Shown here piece by piece: positions 1 to 6,379 of a stretch of DNA of 10,097 bases. The DNA is from JBDLSY01 sp041170585. GTDB lineage: Bacteria; Pseudomonadota; Gammaproteobacteria; Burkholderiales; Burkholderiaceae_C. Numbering within the stretch: the stretch's first letter is position 1; every line of letters begins with the position of its first letter. The translations under genes were made by a program, and so were the position numbers. The stretch lies in assembly GCA_041170585.1 (NCBI GenBank), contig JBEDNN010000026.1:1-10097 (forward strand), in the 5' to 3' direction. The notes beneath the pieces were generated by a model. That model saw nothing but the letters and a program-made list of their open reading frames with translations. It was not told the DNA's origin and ran no database searches.

Positions 1-699
1 TCTGATTATGCACTGCCCATTAAAGAGAACTTAAGCTTTATTCGTAATTTAAAAAATATTTCTAAACAATCTAGTTTTTTAAAAAGTGAACACGCCGATA
101 TTTTAGAGGATTTTGAAGCCATTATTAATGGTAAATATATTGTTGATAATAAAGACGAATTAATATATAAACCCAACAAAACAAAATTAAAATTAAATAT
201 GGGTGAAAGCTCAAGTTCAATTCGCGCCTTATTAGACATTGGTTTTTACCTACACCATATTGCTAAACCAGGTGATTTGTTAATGATTGATGAGCCTGAA
301 TTAAATTTACACCCTGAAAATCAAAGGTTGTTAGCACGAATATTTTCAAAATTAACTAAAGTCGGTATTAAAGTGTTTATTACTACGCACAGTGATTACA
401 TCATTAAAGAATTAAATACGTTAATTATGTTAAACAATGCGAACCACGGTGATGAGCGTTTAAAAAAGATTGTTGAAAGAGAAAACATTAAATTAAATAC
501 ATTATTAGCCCATGACAGGGTAAAAGTTTATATTGCAGAAAAATCAAAAATAAAAATAGAGCAAAATACAAGAAGCACGCTTGAAAATACCCTAACAATT
601 GCCACAATCACTCCAGAAAATGGGATTGAAGCCCGTAGCTTTGATACAACAATAAATGATATGAATCGTATTCAAGATGAGATTTATTGGGGTGAATAA
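1..699 (+). CDS. AAA family ATPase, ABC/RecF-like (AAA_15/AAA_21 type), 5' end missing
   Basis: The frame is open from base 1 to the TAA at 697-699, giving 232 visible residues; the Walker A part lies outside the window. Numbering visible residues from base 1, a serine-rich segment at about 69-75 (GESSSSIRALL) sits where ABC-type ATPases carry their signature. A Walker B with catalytic acid and D-loop follows at 94-104 (LMIDEPELNLHP, D97 and E98), then the switch histidine at 130 (TTHSDYIIKELN). The C-terminus (GIEARSFDTTINDMNRIQDEI) resembles the end of stand-alone AAA_15-type ATPases. No TOPRIM domain is seen, so it is not a complete OLD nuclease. It ends one base before the nuclease-like gene, with that gene's ribosome site inside its last codons, so the two are very probably co-transcribed. 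Such ATPases often act as the sensor or regulator in anti-phage or DNA-repair modules; that role here is inference. The ATPase fold is near certain, the biological role is not. Confidence 0.85.
   Translation, partial: SDYALPIKENLSFIRNLKNISKQSSFLKSEHADILEDFEAIINGKYIVDNKDELIYKPNKTKLKLNMGESSSSIRALLDIGFYLHHIAKPGDLLMIDEPELNLHPENQRLLARIFSKLTKVGIKVFITTHSDYIIKELNTLIMLNNANHGDERLKKIVERENIKLNTLLAHDRVKVYIAEKSKIKIEQNTRSTLENTLTIATITPENGIEARSFDTTINDMNRIQDEIYWGE
689..695 (+). promoter_or_regulatory. Ribosome binding site deciding the start of the nuclease-like gene
   Basis: GGGGTGA lies five bases before the ATG at 701. The earlier in-frame ATG at 677 has no comparable site and would overlap the ATPase gene by 23 bases. 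The site therefore favours a start at 701 and translational coupling to the ATPase. Confidence 0.7.
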
Positions 700-700
700 A

Positions 701-1309
701 ATGAGTGCTTTAAATGATTTCACTATTTTGAAAGAATTATTTAAAGACTCTGCTGTGATTACAATAGACAAAGATACCTTCTCTGGCCCTTTTAACAATG
801 TTATATTAGAAGAAAATGGTCAAACGAATAAACCTACTGTTTATATAAAAATTACTAATATACCTATTGACTCTGTTATCATCAAAGTAGATGATAATTT
901 TATTGCACCTGACAAAATTTTTAAAGGTGACAAAGGTGAACGTAAACGTGCTGATTATGTCATTGTTGATACAAAAAACAAATATATTCTTTGTCTTGAA
1001 ATTAAAGCTGGTGATTGTAAAACCACTGATTCTATTGAAAAACAATTAATGGGTGCTGAATGTTTTATACAGTACTGTCAAAAAATTGGGCAAAATTTTT
1101 GGGCATATGAACCATTTTTAAAAGATTATAGATATCGTTTTGCAGCCATTATAAATGCAGGGTCTATACGTAAAAAACCTACGGATAATCGGTCTGATGA
1201 TACAAATCAAGGCAATTCATCAAAAAGATTTTTAAAACTTAACGGTAACAATGATGACGGATACCATTTCAATCGATTAATAGGCGAAAAAAGCAATCGT
1301 AAAAATTAG
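701..1309 (+). CDS. Putative PD-(D/E)XK nuclease-like protein, partner of the upstream ATPase
   Basis: This is a 202-residue protein that I do not recognise as a named family. What is visible is a core of strand-acid-strand-ExK-helix: D85 in KRADYVIVD, then E100-x-K102 in YILCLEIKAGD, followed by a helix carrying Q115 (EKQLMGAECF). That order and spacing match the active site of PD-(D/E)XK nucleases. The first 80 residues are beta-rich with no motif I can name. The last 50 residues are polar and rich in Asn, Asp, Lys and Arg, probably flexible. There is no signal peptide or membrane segment, so it is presumably cytoplasmic. It sits one base after the ATPase stop codon, which suggests a sensor ATPase plus nuclease effector. 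Base composition is very AT-rich: bases 841-900 hold only 12 G+C of 60. Alternatives are a non-catalytic nuclease fold or a partner protein of unknown role. Confidence 0.6.
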   Translation: MSALNDFTILKELFKDSAVITIDKDTFSGPFNNVILEENGQTNKPTVYIKITNIPIDSVIIKVDDNFIAPDKIFKGDKGERKRADYVIVDTKNKYILCLEIKAGDCKTTDSIEKQLMGAECFIQYCQKIGQNFWAYEPFLKDYRYRFAAIINAGSIRKKPTDNRSDDTNQGNSSKRFLKLNGNNDDGYHFNRLIGEKSNRKN

Positions 1310-1382
1310 TCTATCCCATCATTGGCTTACAAAAAAGACATAAAGAAGATGTAAAAATTGTATTTTAATTATATTTTTTTGA

Positions 1383-1400
1383 ATCAAGATTATCAAGATT
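1383..1400. repeat. 9-bp tandem duplication
   Basis: ATCAAGATT occurs twice in a row. It is one of several short duplications in the gaps of this window; no function is evident. Confidence 0.7.
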
Positions 1401-1448
1401 AAAGGATAAGCATGATTAAAAAGCTAAATAATTTTATTAATCCTAAAA

Positions 1449-1484
1449 ATACATAAAGTAATACATAAAGTGATACATAAAAGT
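1449..1484. repeat. Three 12-bp direct repeats upstream of acpP
   Basis: ATACATAAAGTA, ATACATAAAGTG and ATACATAAAAGT follow each other without gaps, ending about 95 bases before the acpP start. They could be slippage products or binding sites for a regulator. The 12-bp period is close to one helical turn, so copies would face the same side of the DNA. Confidence 0.8.
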
Positions 1485-1503
1485 CTATAGCACGTTAAAA
1501 TAT

Positions 1504-1523
1504 TATTTTTTAATTAAAAAATA
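1504..1523. repeat. 20-bp perfect AT-only palindrome
   Basis: The sequence TATTTTTTAA is followed directly by its reverse complement. It lies 55 bases before the acpP start. It could be an operator, an intrinsically bent or easily melted site near the promoter, or the weak end of the upstream transcript. An all-AT stem is not a good terminator. Confidence 0.6.
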
Positions 1524-1565
1524 TTAAGACCTGTTTAAAATCTATCAAACTTTATATAACGCTCT

Positions 1566-1572
1566 GGAGGAG
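1566..1572 (+). promoter_or_regulatory. Strong ribosome binding site of acpP
   Basis: GGAGGAG ends six bases before the acpP ATG. It is the best Shine-Dalgarno match in the window, fitting the very high expression usual for acyl carrier protein. Confidence 0.85.
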
Positions 1573-1578
1573 CTACCT

Positions 1579-1833
1579 ATGAGTAATGAAATTAAAAATA
1601 ATGAGATTGCAGCACGTGTTATTAAAATTGTTGCTAAACAATTGGGTGTTGTTGAAGCCGAAGTAAAAAACGAATCTTCTTTTACCGCTGATTTGGGTGC
1701 TGATTCATTAGACAATGTTGAGTTAGTTATGGCTTTAGAAGACGAGTTTGGAATGGAAATTCCAGATGAAGACGCTGAAAAAATTGTAACCGTTCAATTA
1801 GCTATTGATTATGCAATAGCTAATAGTAAATAA
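1579..1833 (+). CDS. acpP: Acyl carrier protein
   Basis: This 84-residue acidic protein is the carrier of growing acyl chains in type II fatty-acid synthesis in the cytoplasm. The phosphopantetheine attachment serine is S43 in the GADSLD motif, preceded by FTADLG and followed by the conserved ELVMALEDEFGMEIPDEDAEKI helix region. Length is slightly above the usual 77-79 because of a short polar N-terminal extension (MSNEIKNNE). The start is fixed by the strong GGAGGAG site. It is followed by an intrinsic terminator and then fabF, which uses the carrier as substrate. In many proteobacteria acpP follows fabG; here it follows an unrelated ATPase-nuclease pair instead, suggesting a rearrangement or insertion. 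It probably has its own promoter in the preceding 269-base gap. Identification is secure. Confidence 0.97.
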   Translation: MSNEIKNNEIAARVIKIVAKQLGVVEAEVKNESSFTADLGADSLDNVELVMALEDEFGMEIPDEDAEKIVTVQLAIDYAIANSK

Positions 1834-1867
1834 CGATTATTTATAGAGTATTATTTTGATAATTGAG

Positions 1868-1888
1868 CGGCGCAATTGCGCCGTTTTT
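1868..1888 (+). terminator. Intrinsic terminator after acpP
   Basis: A perfect 16-bp palindrome (CGGCGC, AATT loop, GCGCCG) at 1868-1883 is followed by five T at 1884-1888. Its GC stem stands out sharply in an AT-rich gap, 34 bases after the acpP stop. It should stop or attenuate transcription before fabF, letting acpP be expressed at higher level than fabF. Confidence 0.88.
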
Positions 1889-1898
1889 ACTGTGATTA

Positions 1899-1928
1899 TT
1901 TGTTTATATTGTTTGTTTATATTGTTTG
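1899..1928. repeat. 13-bp tandem duplication between acpP and fabF
   Basis: TTTGTTTATATTG occurs twice in a row (1899-1911, 1912-1924) and begins a third time (1925-1928). It lies just after the acpP terminator, in the stretch that would hold any fabF promoter. No clear -35/-10 pair could be assigned. Confidence 0.75.
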
Positions 1929-1988
1929 CTTTACCTTATTTATAGTCAAGATATTTATAGTTATATATTTAAGTTTTTTGAATTTTTT

Positions 1989-1992
1989 GGAG
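1989..1992 (+). promoter_or_regulatory. Ribosome binding site deciding the fabF start
   Basis: GGAG lies six bases before the ATG at 1999. The open frame extends upstream as far as a TTG inside the acpP terminator, but that stretch encodes only a hydrophobic tail unlike any FabF, so the start is 1999. Confidence 0.8.
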
Positions 1993-1998
1993 TCTAAC

Positions 1999-3243
1999 AT
2001 GAGTAAACGTCGTGTCGTTGTTACAGGTTTAGGTTTAATTAGTCCCGTAGGTAATACAGTACAAATGGCTTGGAATAATTTATTAGCAGGTAAAACGGGT
2101 ATTGGTTTAATCACTAAATTTGATGCAACGGCGTTTGCTTGTAAAGTCGCAGGAGAAGTCAAAAACTTTAATGTTGAAGACTACATGACAGCGAAAGAAG
2201 CTCGTACTATGGATACTTTTATCCATTACGGTATTGCTGCTGCAATGCAAGCCGTAGCTGATGCAGGCTTACCCACAGGTGATGCATTAAATGAAGCTGA
2301 CGCAATACGAATTGGTTGTAATATTGGATCGGGTATTGGCGGTTTACCGATGATTGAGGCAACGCACGAAGAATACAGAATTAAAGGACCACGCCGTATT
2401 ACGCCTTTTTTTGTACCTGCCAGTATTATTAATATGATTTCAGGCCATGTGTCTATTAAATATGGCTTTAAAGGGCCTAATATTTCAGTAGTGACTGCGT
2501 GTACTACAGGTTTACATGCCATTGGCGTTAGTGCGCGTATGATTGAATATGGTGATGCTGATGTGATGGTATGCGGTGGTGCAGAGGGTGCAATATCGCC
2601 TTTAGGTGTGGGCGGGTTTGCTTCTATGCGGGCTATGAGTGTTCGTAATGATGACCCTGCTACAGCTAGTCGCCCATTTGATAAAGACCGCGATGGTTTT
2701 GTGTTAGGAGAAGGGGCTGGCGTAATGGTGCTAGAAGAGTATGAGCATGCCAAAGCCCGTGGTGCACACATATATGCCGAAGTGAGTGGTTTTGGTATGA
2801 GTGCCGATGCAGGTCACATGACTGCCCCTAATATGGATGGCCCTCGCCGTGCAATGTTGTCGGCACTGCATAATGCTGGCGTCAATGTACAGCAAGTACA
2901 GTATTTAAACGCCCACGGCACGTCTACACCATTGGGCGATGTTAATGAAACACAAGCGATTAAAGCTGCATTTGGTTCATCTGCTTATGATTTAGTGATT
3001 AATTCCACTAAGTCTATGACGGGGCATTTATTAGGCGGGGCAGGTGGTATTGAGTCGGTATTTACTGTGTTATCGATTGCTCATCAAATATCGCCACCGA
3101 CGATTAATATTTTTAATCAAGACCCAGAGTGTGATTTAGATTATTGTGCAAATACTGCTAGAGATATGAATATTACAGTCGCACTTAAAAATAATTTTGG
3201 TTTTGGTGGTACTAATGGCAGTTTAGTGTTTAAGAAAATTTAG
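1999..3243 (+). CDS. fabF: Beta-ketoacyl-ACP synthase II
   Basis: This 414-residue cytoplasmic condensing enzyme adds two-carbon units from malonyl-ACP to acyl-ACP. The length equals the family norm. The N-terminus MSKRRVVVTGLGLISPVG is canonical. The catalytic triad is clear: nucleophile C168 (VVTACTTG), H306 (NAHGTSTPLGD) and H343 (STKSMTGHLLG), with conserved K338. The C-terminal gating loop is NNFGFGGTNGSLVF at 398-411. The segments MDTFIHYG (71-78) and APNMDGPRRAM (276-286) resemble betaproteobacterial FabF. It lies 165 bases after acpP across an intrinsic terminator, so it depends on read-through or its own promoter. It converges on glnE with a 47-base gap in which I see no clear hairpin terminator. 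GC is high for this window: 28 of 60 bases at 2641-2700. Identification is secure; FabF is preferred over FabB from length and overall sequence. Confidence 0.97.
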   Translation: MSKRRVVVTGLGLISPVGNTVQMAWNNLLAGKTGIGLITKFDATAFACKVAGEVKNFNVEDYMTAKEARTMDTFIHYGIAAAMQAVADAGLPTGDALNEADAIRIGCNIGSGIGGLPMIEATHEEYRIKGPRRITPFFVPASIINMISGHVSIKYGFKGPNISVVTACTTGLHAIGVSARMIEYGDADVMVCGGAEGAISPLGVGGFASMRAMSVRNDDPATASRPFDKDRDGFVLGEGAGVMVLEEYEHAKARGAHIYAEVSGFGMSADAGHMTAPNMDGPRRAMLSALHNAGVNVQQVQYLNAHGTSTPLGDVNETQAIKAAFGSSAYDLVINSTKSMTGHLLGGAGGIESVFTVLSIAHQISPPTINIFNQDPECDLDYCANTARDMNITVALKNNFGFGGTNGSLVFKKI

Positions 3244-3290
3244 TTTTTAAGAAAGTTTAAATGCAGATAAATAATAAAATTATAAAGAGA

Positions 3291-6098
3291 TTAATTTATT
3301 TTTAATACCTGCCATAATGTTTTTACTGCATTTATTTTATTTAATAAGTCTGTTTCAATTAATATAGTTTGATGAATCAAACTATGCAATTGCAATTGCA
3401 GTTGGCAACGGTGCTGAATTTCTCGTAGTTCTTGGTATAAGAACCCTACTGTATTAGCTAATTCTGTGGGTATTAAGCCTAAGTGACTCATCACTTTAAG
3501 CAATGCCACGTTGCCAATATTTTTACATAAATCAGGATATTGTGCAGCGTAACGTAATACCGCATACTGTACAGCAAATTCAATATCTATCATGCCACCC
3601 GTACTGTGTTTTACATCAAAAAATAAATCTGGAATATGATTTTTTTTATCCAAAGCAATGCGTTGACGCATAGTCATTACTTCAAATTTAAGTATGGACT
3701 CTTCACGCGGTAAGCATAGGATTGTTTGACGTAAATAATTAAACGACTGCCGCAAATACTGACTACCTACACATAAACGTGCACGACTGATTGCTTGATG
3801 CTCCCATAACCAAGCATGCGTACCCGCAGCTTGTCCTATTTGATATTCAGTAAAAGCATTCAAGGTGGTAAGCATCATACCTGCTTGACCATTAGGGCGT
3901 AAAGCAGTGTCAATTTCAAATAAACGCCCAGATGACGTACGAATACTTAACCAACTAATTAAACGTTGTGTCAGTTTGATATACTGTGCAGCCGTATAGT
4001 TAGATGATTGCTCTGCTAAAGCCTCGTCATAAATAAACACGATGTCTAAATCACTGCCGTAGCCTAATTCTTTACCGCCTAATTTTCCATAAGCGATAAT
4101 CCCCATACCATCAGGAATCGTAAAAGCACCGTTTAGTAAATGGTTAATACAACACATAGCCGCTTCTAAAATTAAATCGGCTGCCATTGATAATGCATCG
4201 GATACTTCAATAATATTTAATGTGCCACCCATTGCTTGGGCTTCATCTTGCATCAAAATACGTAATACCCATGCTTGATGAGACTCACACAATATGTGTA
4301 ATTGGGCTTCTTCATCTAAATTATTTAAACGACGCCATAAACGAGTTTTTTCTAAGTCCCAATAAGCCATATCTTTTACAGAGTGTATCCCTGCACCCTC
4401 AATTAACTCATCAATTAAAACAGGGTGGTTGTGTAAATACTGTGCTGCAAATGGGGACGCAAGCATTAAGGCTTGTACACGTAACAACACAGGAGGATAC
4501 ATCAGTAAAATATCTAAATAGGTTTTTCTGCGGCTAATTGTTTTTAAAAAATTGATTAACCGTTGAAAAGCTATCTCTATTTTTACTGTTATTTCTGCCG
4601 TATTATGGTCAGTAAGCGTTACGTTATTTTGAAACATATTCAAAACACAGGTTTCTATAATTGTGATGACTGCTAGACGGCTATTGTCATTCAAAGGCCA
4701 TTGTTGCACCGCGTCTAAAGCAGATTGTATATACGGTTGTTCTAGCTCAAGCCTAGCTGATGTATTAATAAGAGGTGTTGTGTTGCTTGGCTCTTTAGGC
4801 AGTTCACTGGCAAACAAAGTATCAAATTGATTTGAAACGGCTTTCATTGCACAAGAAATATGTTCATCAAATACGGTTAAATGACTAAAGCCTAAGTTAT
4901 ATGCAATGGTACTGCGTGCCTCAATTGCTACAGGTAAAAGATGCGTTTGTGCATCATCTATATACTGGACTGCATGTTCAGCACGGCGTAGCAAAATATA
5001 GTGTACTGTCATATTGTTACAAGTATCTATTGTAATAACGCCTGCATTTTTTAGGGCTATCAATGTAGTTAAAGTGTCTTTAGTCCGCAGGCTCGCATCA
5101 CGCCCCGCACGAATCAGTTGTTGTCCTTGTAACCAAAACTCTAATTCACGAATGCCACCACGTGCTAACTTTAAATGCAAACCTTGGTGTGGATTAGACT
5201 CAATTACACGTCGTTCACGCCGAATACGTCCGTGTAAATCACGTAAAGCGTCTAACACTGTAAAATCTAAATAACGGCGGTATACAAACGGCTTAATAAT
5301 GGCTTGCCATAACAAATGATTATGCTGGTGTGTTTCTAGCGTTTCAAAACAGGGCGTATAAATCGCACGGGCTTTTAACCATGCAAGACGCTCCCACATT
5401 CTGCCTTGGGTCGTTAAATAATCTTCTAACATCGCGTGTTCTTGGACTAAAAGTCCAGCGCTGCCGTGTGGACGCAACATCATATCTACACGAAAAGCGA
5501 AGCCATATTCTGTGGTGGTTGATAATAATGCAATTAATTCTTTGGCCCAATACTGCATAAACTCATTGTTACTGCATTGTCGCAAAGCACCTTGTACATC
5601 AACGCCTTTGGTGTCTCCATCTAAAGTACGGGCTAAAAAAATCAAATCAATATCACTACTAATATTAAGTTCATACCCACCTAACTTACCCATGGCGACT
5701 ACTTGTAAATCAATTGGTTTATTATTGCAATCCACGGGTTCGCCATAACGCAATGCTAAATACTTGCCTGTTACTTTGACTGCCCATTGCAATGCCCAAT
5801 CTGCCCAAGCACTCATATTATGCATAATGATTATTAATGTTTCAGAGGTATGTATGGGTATAGAATGGTCTAAATGTGCTAAAGCAGCGACAGCAGCATA
5901 ACGAAATTGACGTAATCCAGTATGCCATTGTTGAATATTCAAAGTCTCAAGGCTATCCACGTTCATTAAGTATTTAATTTGAGTATTAAATAACAAAATA
6001 TTCCAATTAGGATATTTAATTAAAGCCGTATACACTGCCAAAATATTAGAATTAAGCAAGATTCGGCGTGATACTAAAGTGTTTAAATTAGAGGGCAT
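3291..6098 (-). CDS. glnE: Bifunctional glutamine synthetase adenylyltransferase/adenylyl-removing enzyme
   Basis: This 935-residue protein is near the 946 of E. coli GlnE. It adds AMP to a tyrosine of glutamine synthetase when nitrogen is plentiful and removes it when nitrogen is scarce, under control of the PII protein. Two nucleotidyltransferase domains are visible. The N-terminal adenylyl-removing domain has MGKLGGYELNISSDID at 136-151 (metal ligands D149, D151) and RVDMMLRPHG at 203-212. The C-terminal adenylyltransferase domain has YGKLGGKELGYGSDLD at 670-685 (D683, D685) and DTALRPNGQAG at 730-740. Each is followed by its helical domain motif, RGGIRELEFWLQ at 313-324 and TGGMIDIEFAVQY at 833-845. 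Both halves look intact. The start at 6098 has no clear Shine-Dalgarno site; the next Met is residue 45, so slight uncertainty remains. It is divergent from lnt and convergent with fabF, so it is probably transcribed alone. Confidence 0.96.
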   Translation of the reverse strand: MPSNLNTLVSRRILLNSNILAVYTALIKYPNWNILLFNTQIKYLMNVDSLETLNIQQWHTGLRQFRYAAVAALAHLDHSIPIHTSETLIIIMHNMSAWADWALQWAVKVTGKYLALRYGEPVDCNNKPIDLQVVAMGKLGGYELNISSDIDLIFLARTLDGDTKGVDVQGALRQCSNNEFMQYWAKELIALLSTTTEYGFAFRVDMMLRPHGSAGLLVQEHAMLEDYLTTQGRMWERLAWLKARAIYTPCFETLETHQHNHLLWQAIIKPFVYRRYLDFTVLDALRDLHGRIRRERRVIESNPHQGLHLKLARGGIRELEFWLQGQQLIRAGRDASLRTKDTLTTLIALKNAGVITIDTCNNMTVHYILLRRAEHAVQYIDDAQTHLLPVAIEARSTIAYNLGFSHLTVFDEHISCAMKAVSNQFDTLFASELPKEPSNTTPLINTSARLELEQPYIQSALDAVQQWPLNDNSRLAVITIIETCVLNMFQNNVTLTDHNTAEITVKIEIAFQRLINFLKTISRRKTYLDILLMYPPVLLRVQALMLASPFAAQYLHNHPVLIDELIEGAGIHSVKDMAYWDLEKTRLWRRLNNLDEEAQLHILCESHQAWVLRILMQDEAQAMGGTLNIIEVSDALSMAADLILEAAMCCINHLLNGAFTIPDGMGIIAYGKLGGKELGYGSDLDIVFIYDEALAEQSSNYTAAQYIKLTQRLISWLSIRTSSGRLFEIDTALRPNGQAGMMLTTLNAFTEYQIGQAAGTHAWLWEHQAISRARLCVGSQYLRQSFNYLRQTILCLPREESILKFEVMTMRQRIALDKKNHIPDLFFDVKHSTGGMIDIEFAVQYAVLRYAAQYPDLCKNIGNVALLKVMSHLGLIPTELANTVGFLYQELREIQHRCQLQLQLHSLIHQTILIETDLLNKINAVKTLWQVLKIN

Positions 6099-6101
6099 AG
6101 A

Positions 6102-6117
6102 ATATAAAGATATAAAG
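6102..6117. repeat. 8-bp tandem duplication upstream of glnE
   Basis: ATATAAAG occurs twice in a row, starting three bases upstream of the glnE start codon (read on the minus strand). It occupies the place where a ribosome site would be expected, which may explain why none is seen. Confidence 0.6.
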
Positions 6118-6220
6118 ATAAATTTTATAAAATAATGTTCAATTTAAGTAAACTTATTTGAATTAAACATAGAAAGTCAGTACGTTTTATGAAATGTAAT
6201 TCACTAAACTAATAGTAGGT

Positions 6221-6274
6221 AACATAAGCAACATAAGTAACATAAGTAACATAAGTAACATAAGTAACATAATT
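6221..6274. repeat. 9-bp tandem repeat, six units
   Basis: The unit AACATAAGT is present four times exactly (6230-6265). It is flanked by one variant on each side, AACATAAGC (6221-6229) and AACATAATT (6266-6274). It lies between the divergent glnE and lnt genes, about 120 bases from glnE and 105 from the chosen lnt start. Near-identical adjacent copies are expected to vary in number by slippage, which would change promoter spacing. No protein reading is implied. Confidence 0.92.
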
Positions 6275-6286
6275 AATAGAGTATAT

Positions 6287-6300
6287 AAGTATATATACTT
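6287..6300. repeat. 14-bp perfect AT-rich palindrome followed by T6
   Basis: AAGTATATATACTT reads the same on both strands and is followed by A and six T at 6302-6307. It lies directly after the 9-bp repeat array and ahead of lnt. It could be an operator half-site pair or part of a promoter. The stem is too weak for a convincing terminator. Confidence 0.45.
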
Positions 6301-6379
6301 ATTTTTTGAAAATTAATTGATTAATATTGATACTATTATTGCGTTCAACCGTATTGATACAAGCTACCATATTAACACT

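Larger units (their letters stand above)
1310..1578. other. AT-rich intergenic region upstream of acpP
   Basis: These 269 bases hold no convincing gene. They contain a 9-bp direct duplication (1383-1400), three 12-bp direct repeats (1449-1484), a 20-bp all-AT palindrome (1504-1523) and the strong acpP ribosome site. A 14-codon reading frame at 1412-1456 has an AAAGGA five bases ahead of its ATG. It could be a leader peptide but is too short to support. acpP is usually expressed strongly, so a promoter is expected here. A TATATA at 1553-1558 is too close to the ribosome site to be its -10 for a normal leader, and I cannot place the promoter. Confidence 0.6.

Noticed and set aside
677..700. Upstream ATG start for the nuclease-like gene
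   Set aside because: It would overlap the ATPase gene and lacks a ribosome site, while GGGGTGA lies five bases before the ATG at 701.
1504..1523. Intrinsic terminator for the ATPase-nuclease pair
   Set aside because: The palindrome is entirely A and T with no GC stem and lies about 195 bases after the stop codon, so it would be a poor terminator.
1551..1560. TATATA as the -10 element of an acpP promoter
   Set aside because: Transcription would start at or within the GGAGGAG ribosome site, and the -35 at the right spacing (CTGTTT) is weak.
1876..1998. N-terminal extension of FabF with a hydrophobic stretch
   Set aside because: It starts with TTG inside the acpP terminator hairpin, is very AT-rich, and the ATG at 1999 has a proper GGAG and the canonical FabF N-terminus.
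2226..2771. 181-residue open frame on the minus strand inside fabF
   Set aside because: It lies wholly antisense to the conserved FabF core, has no recognisable motif, and is explained by the codon bias of the real gene.
4220..4537. 105-residue plus-strand frame inside glnE
   Set aside because: It is antisense to a continuous, well-conserved GlnE frame and shows no motif or ribosome site.
6221..6274. CRISPR array
   Set aside because: The unit is only 9 bp with no spacers between copies; it is a simple tandem repeat.
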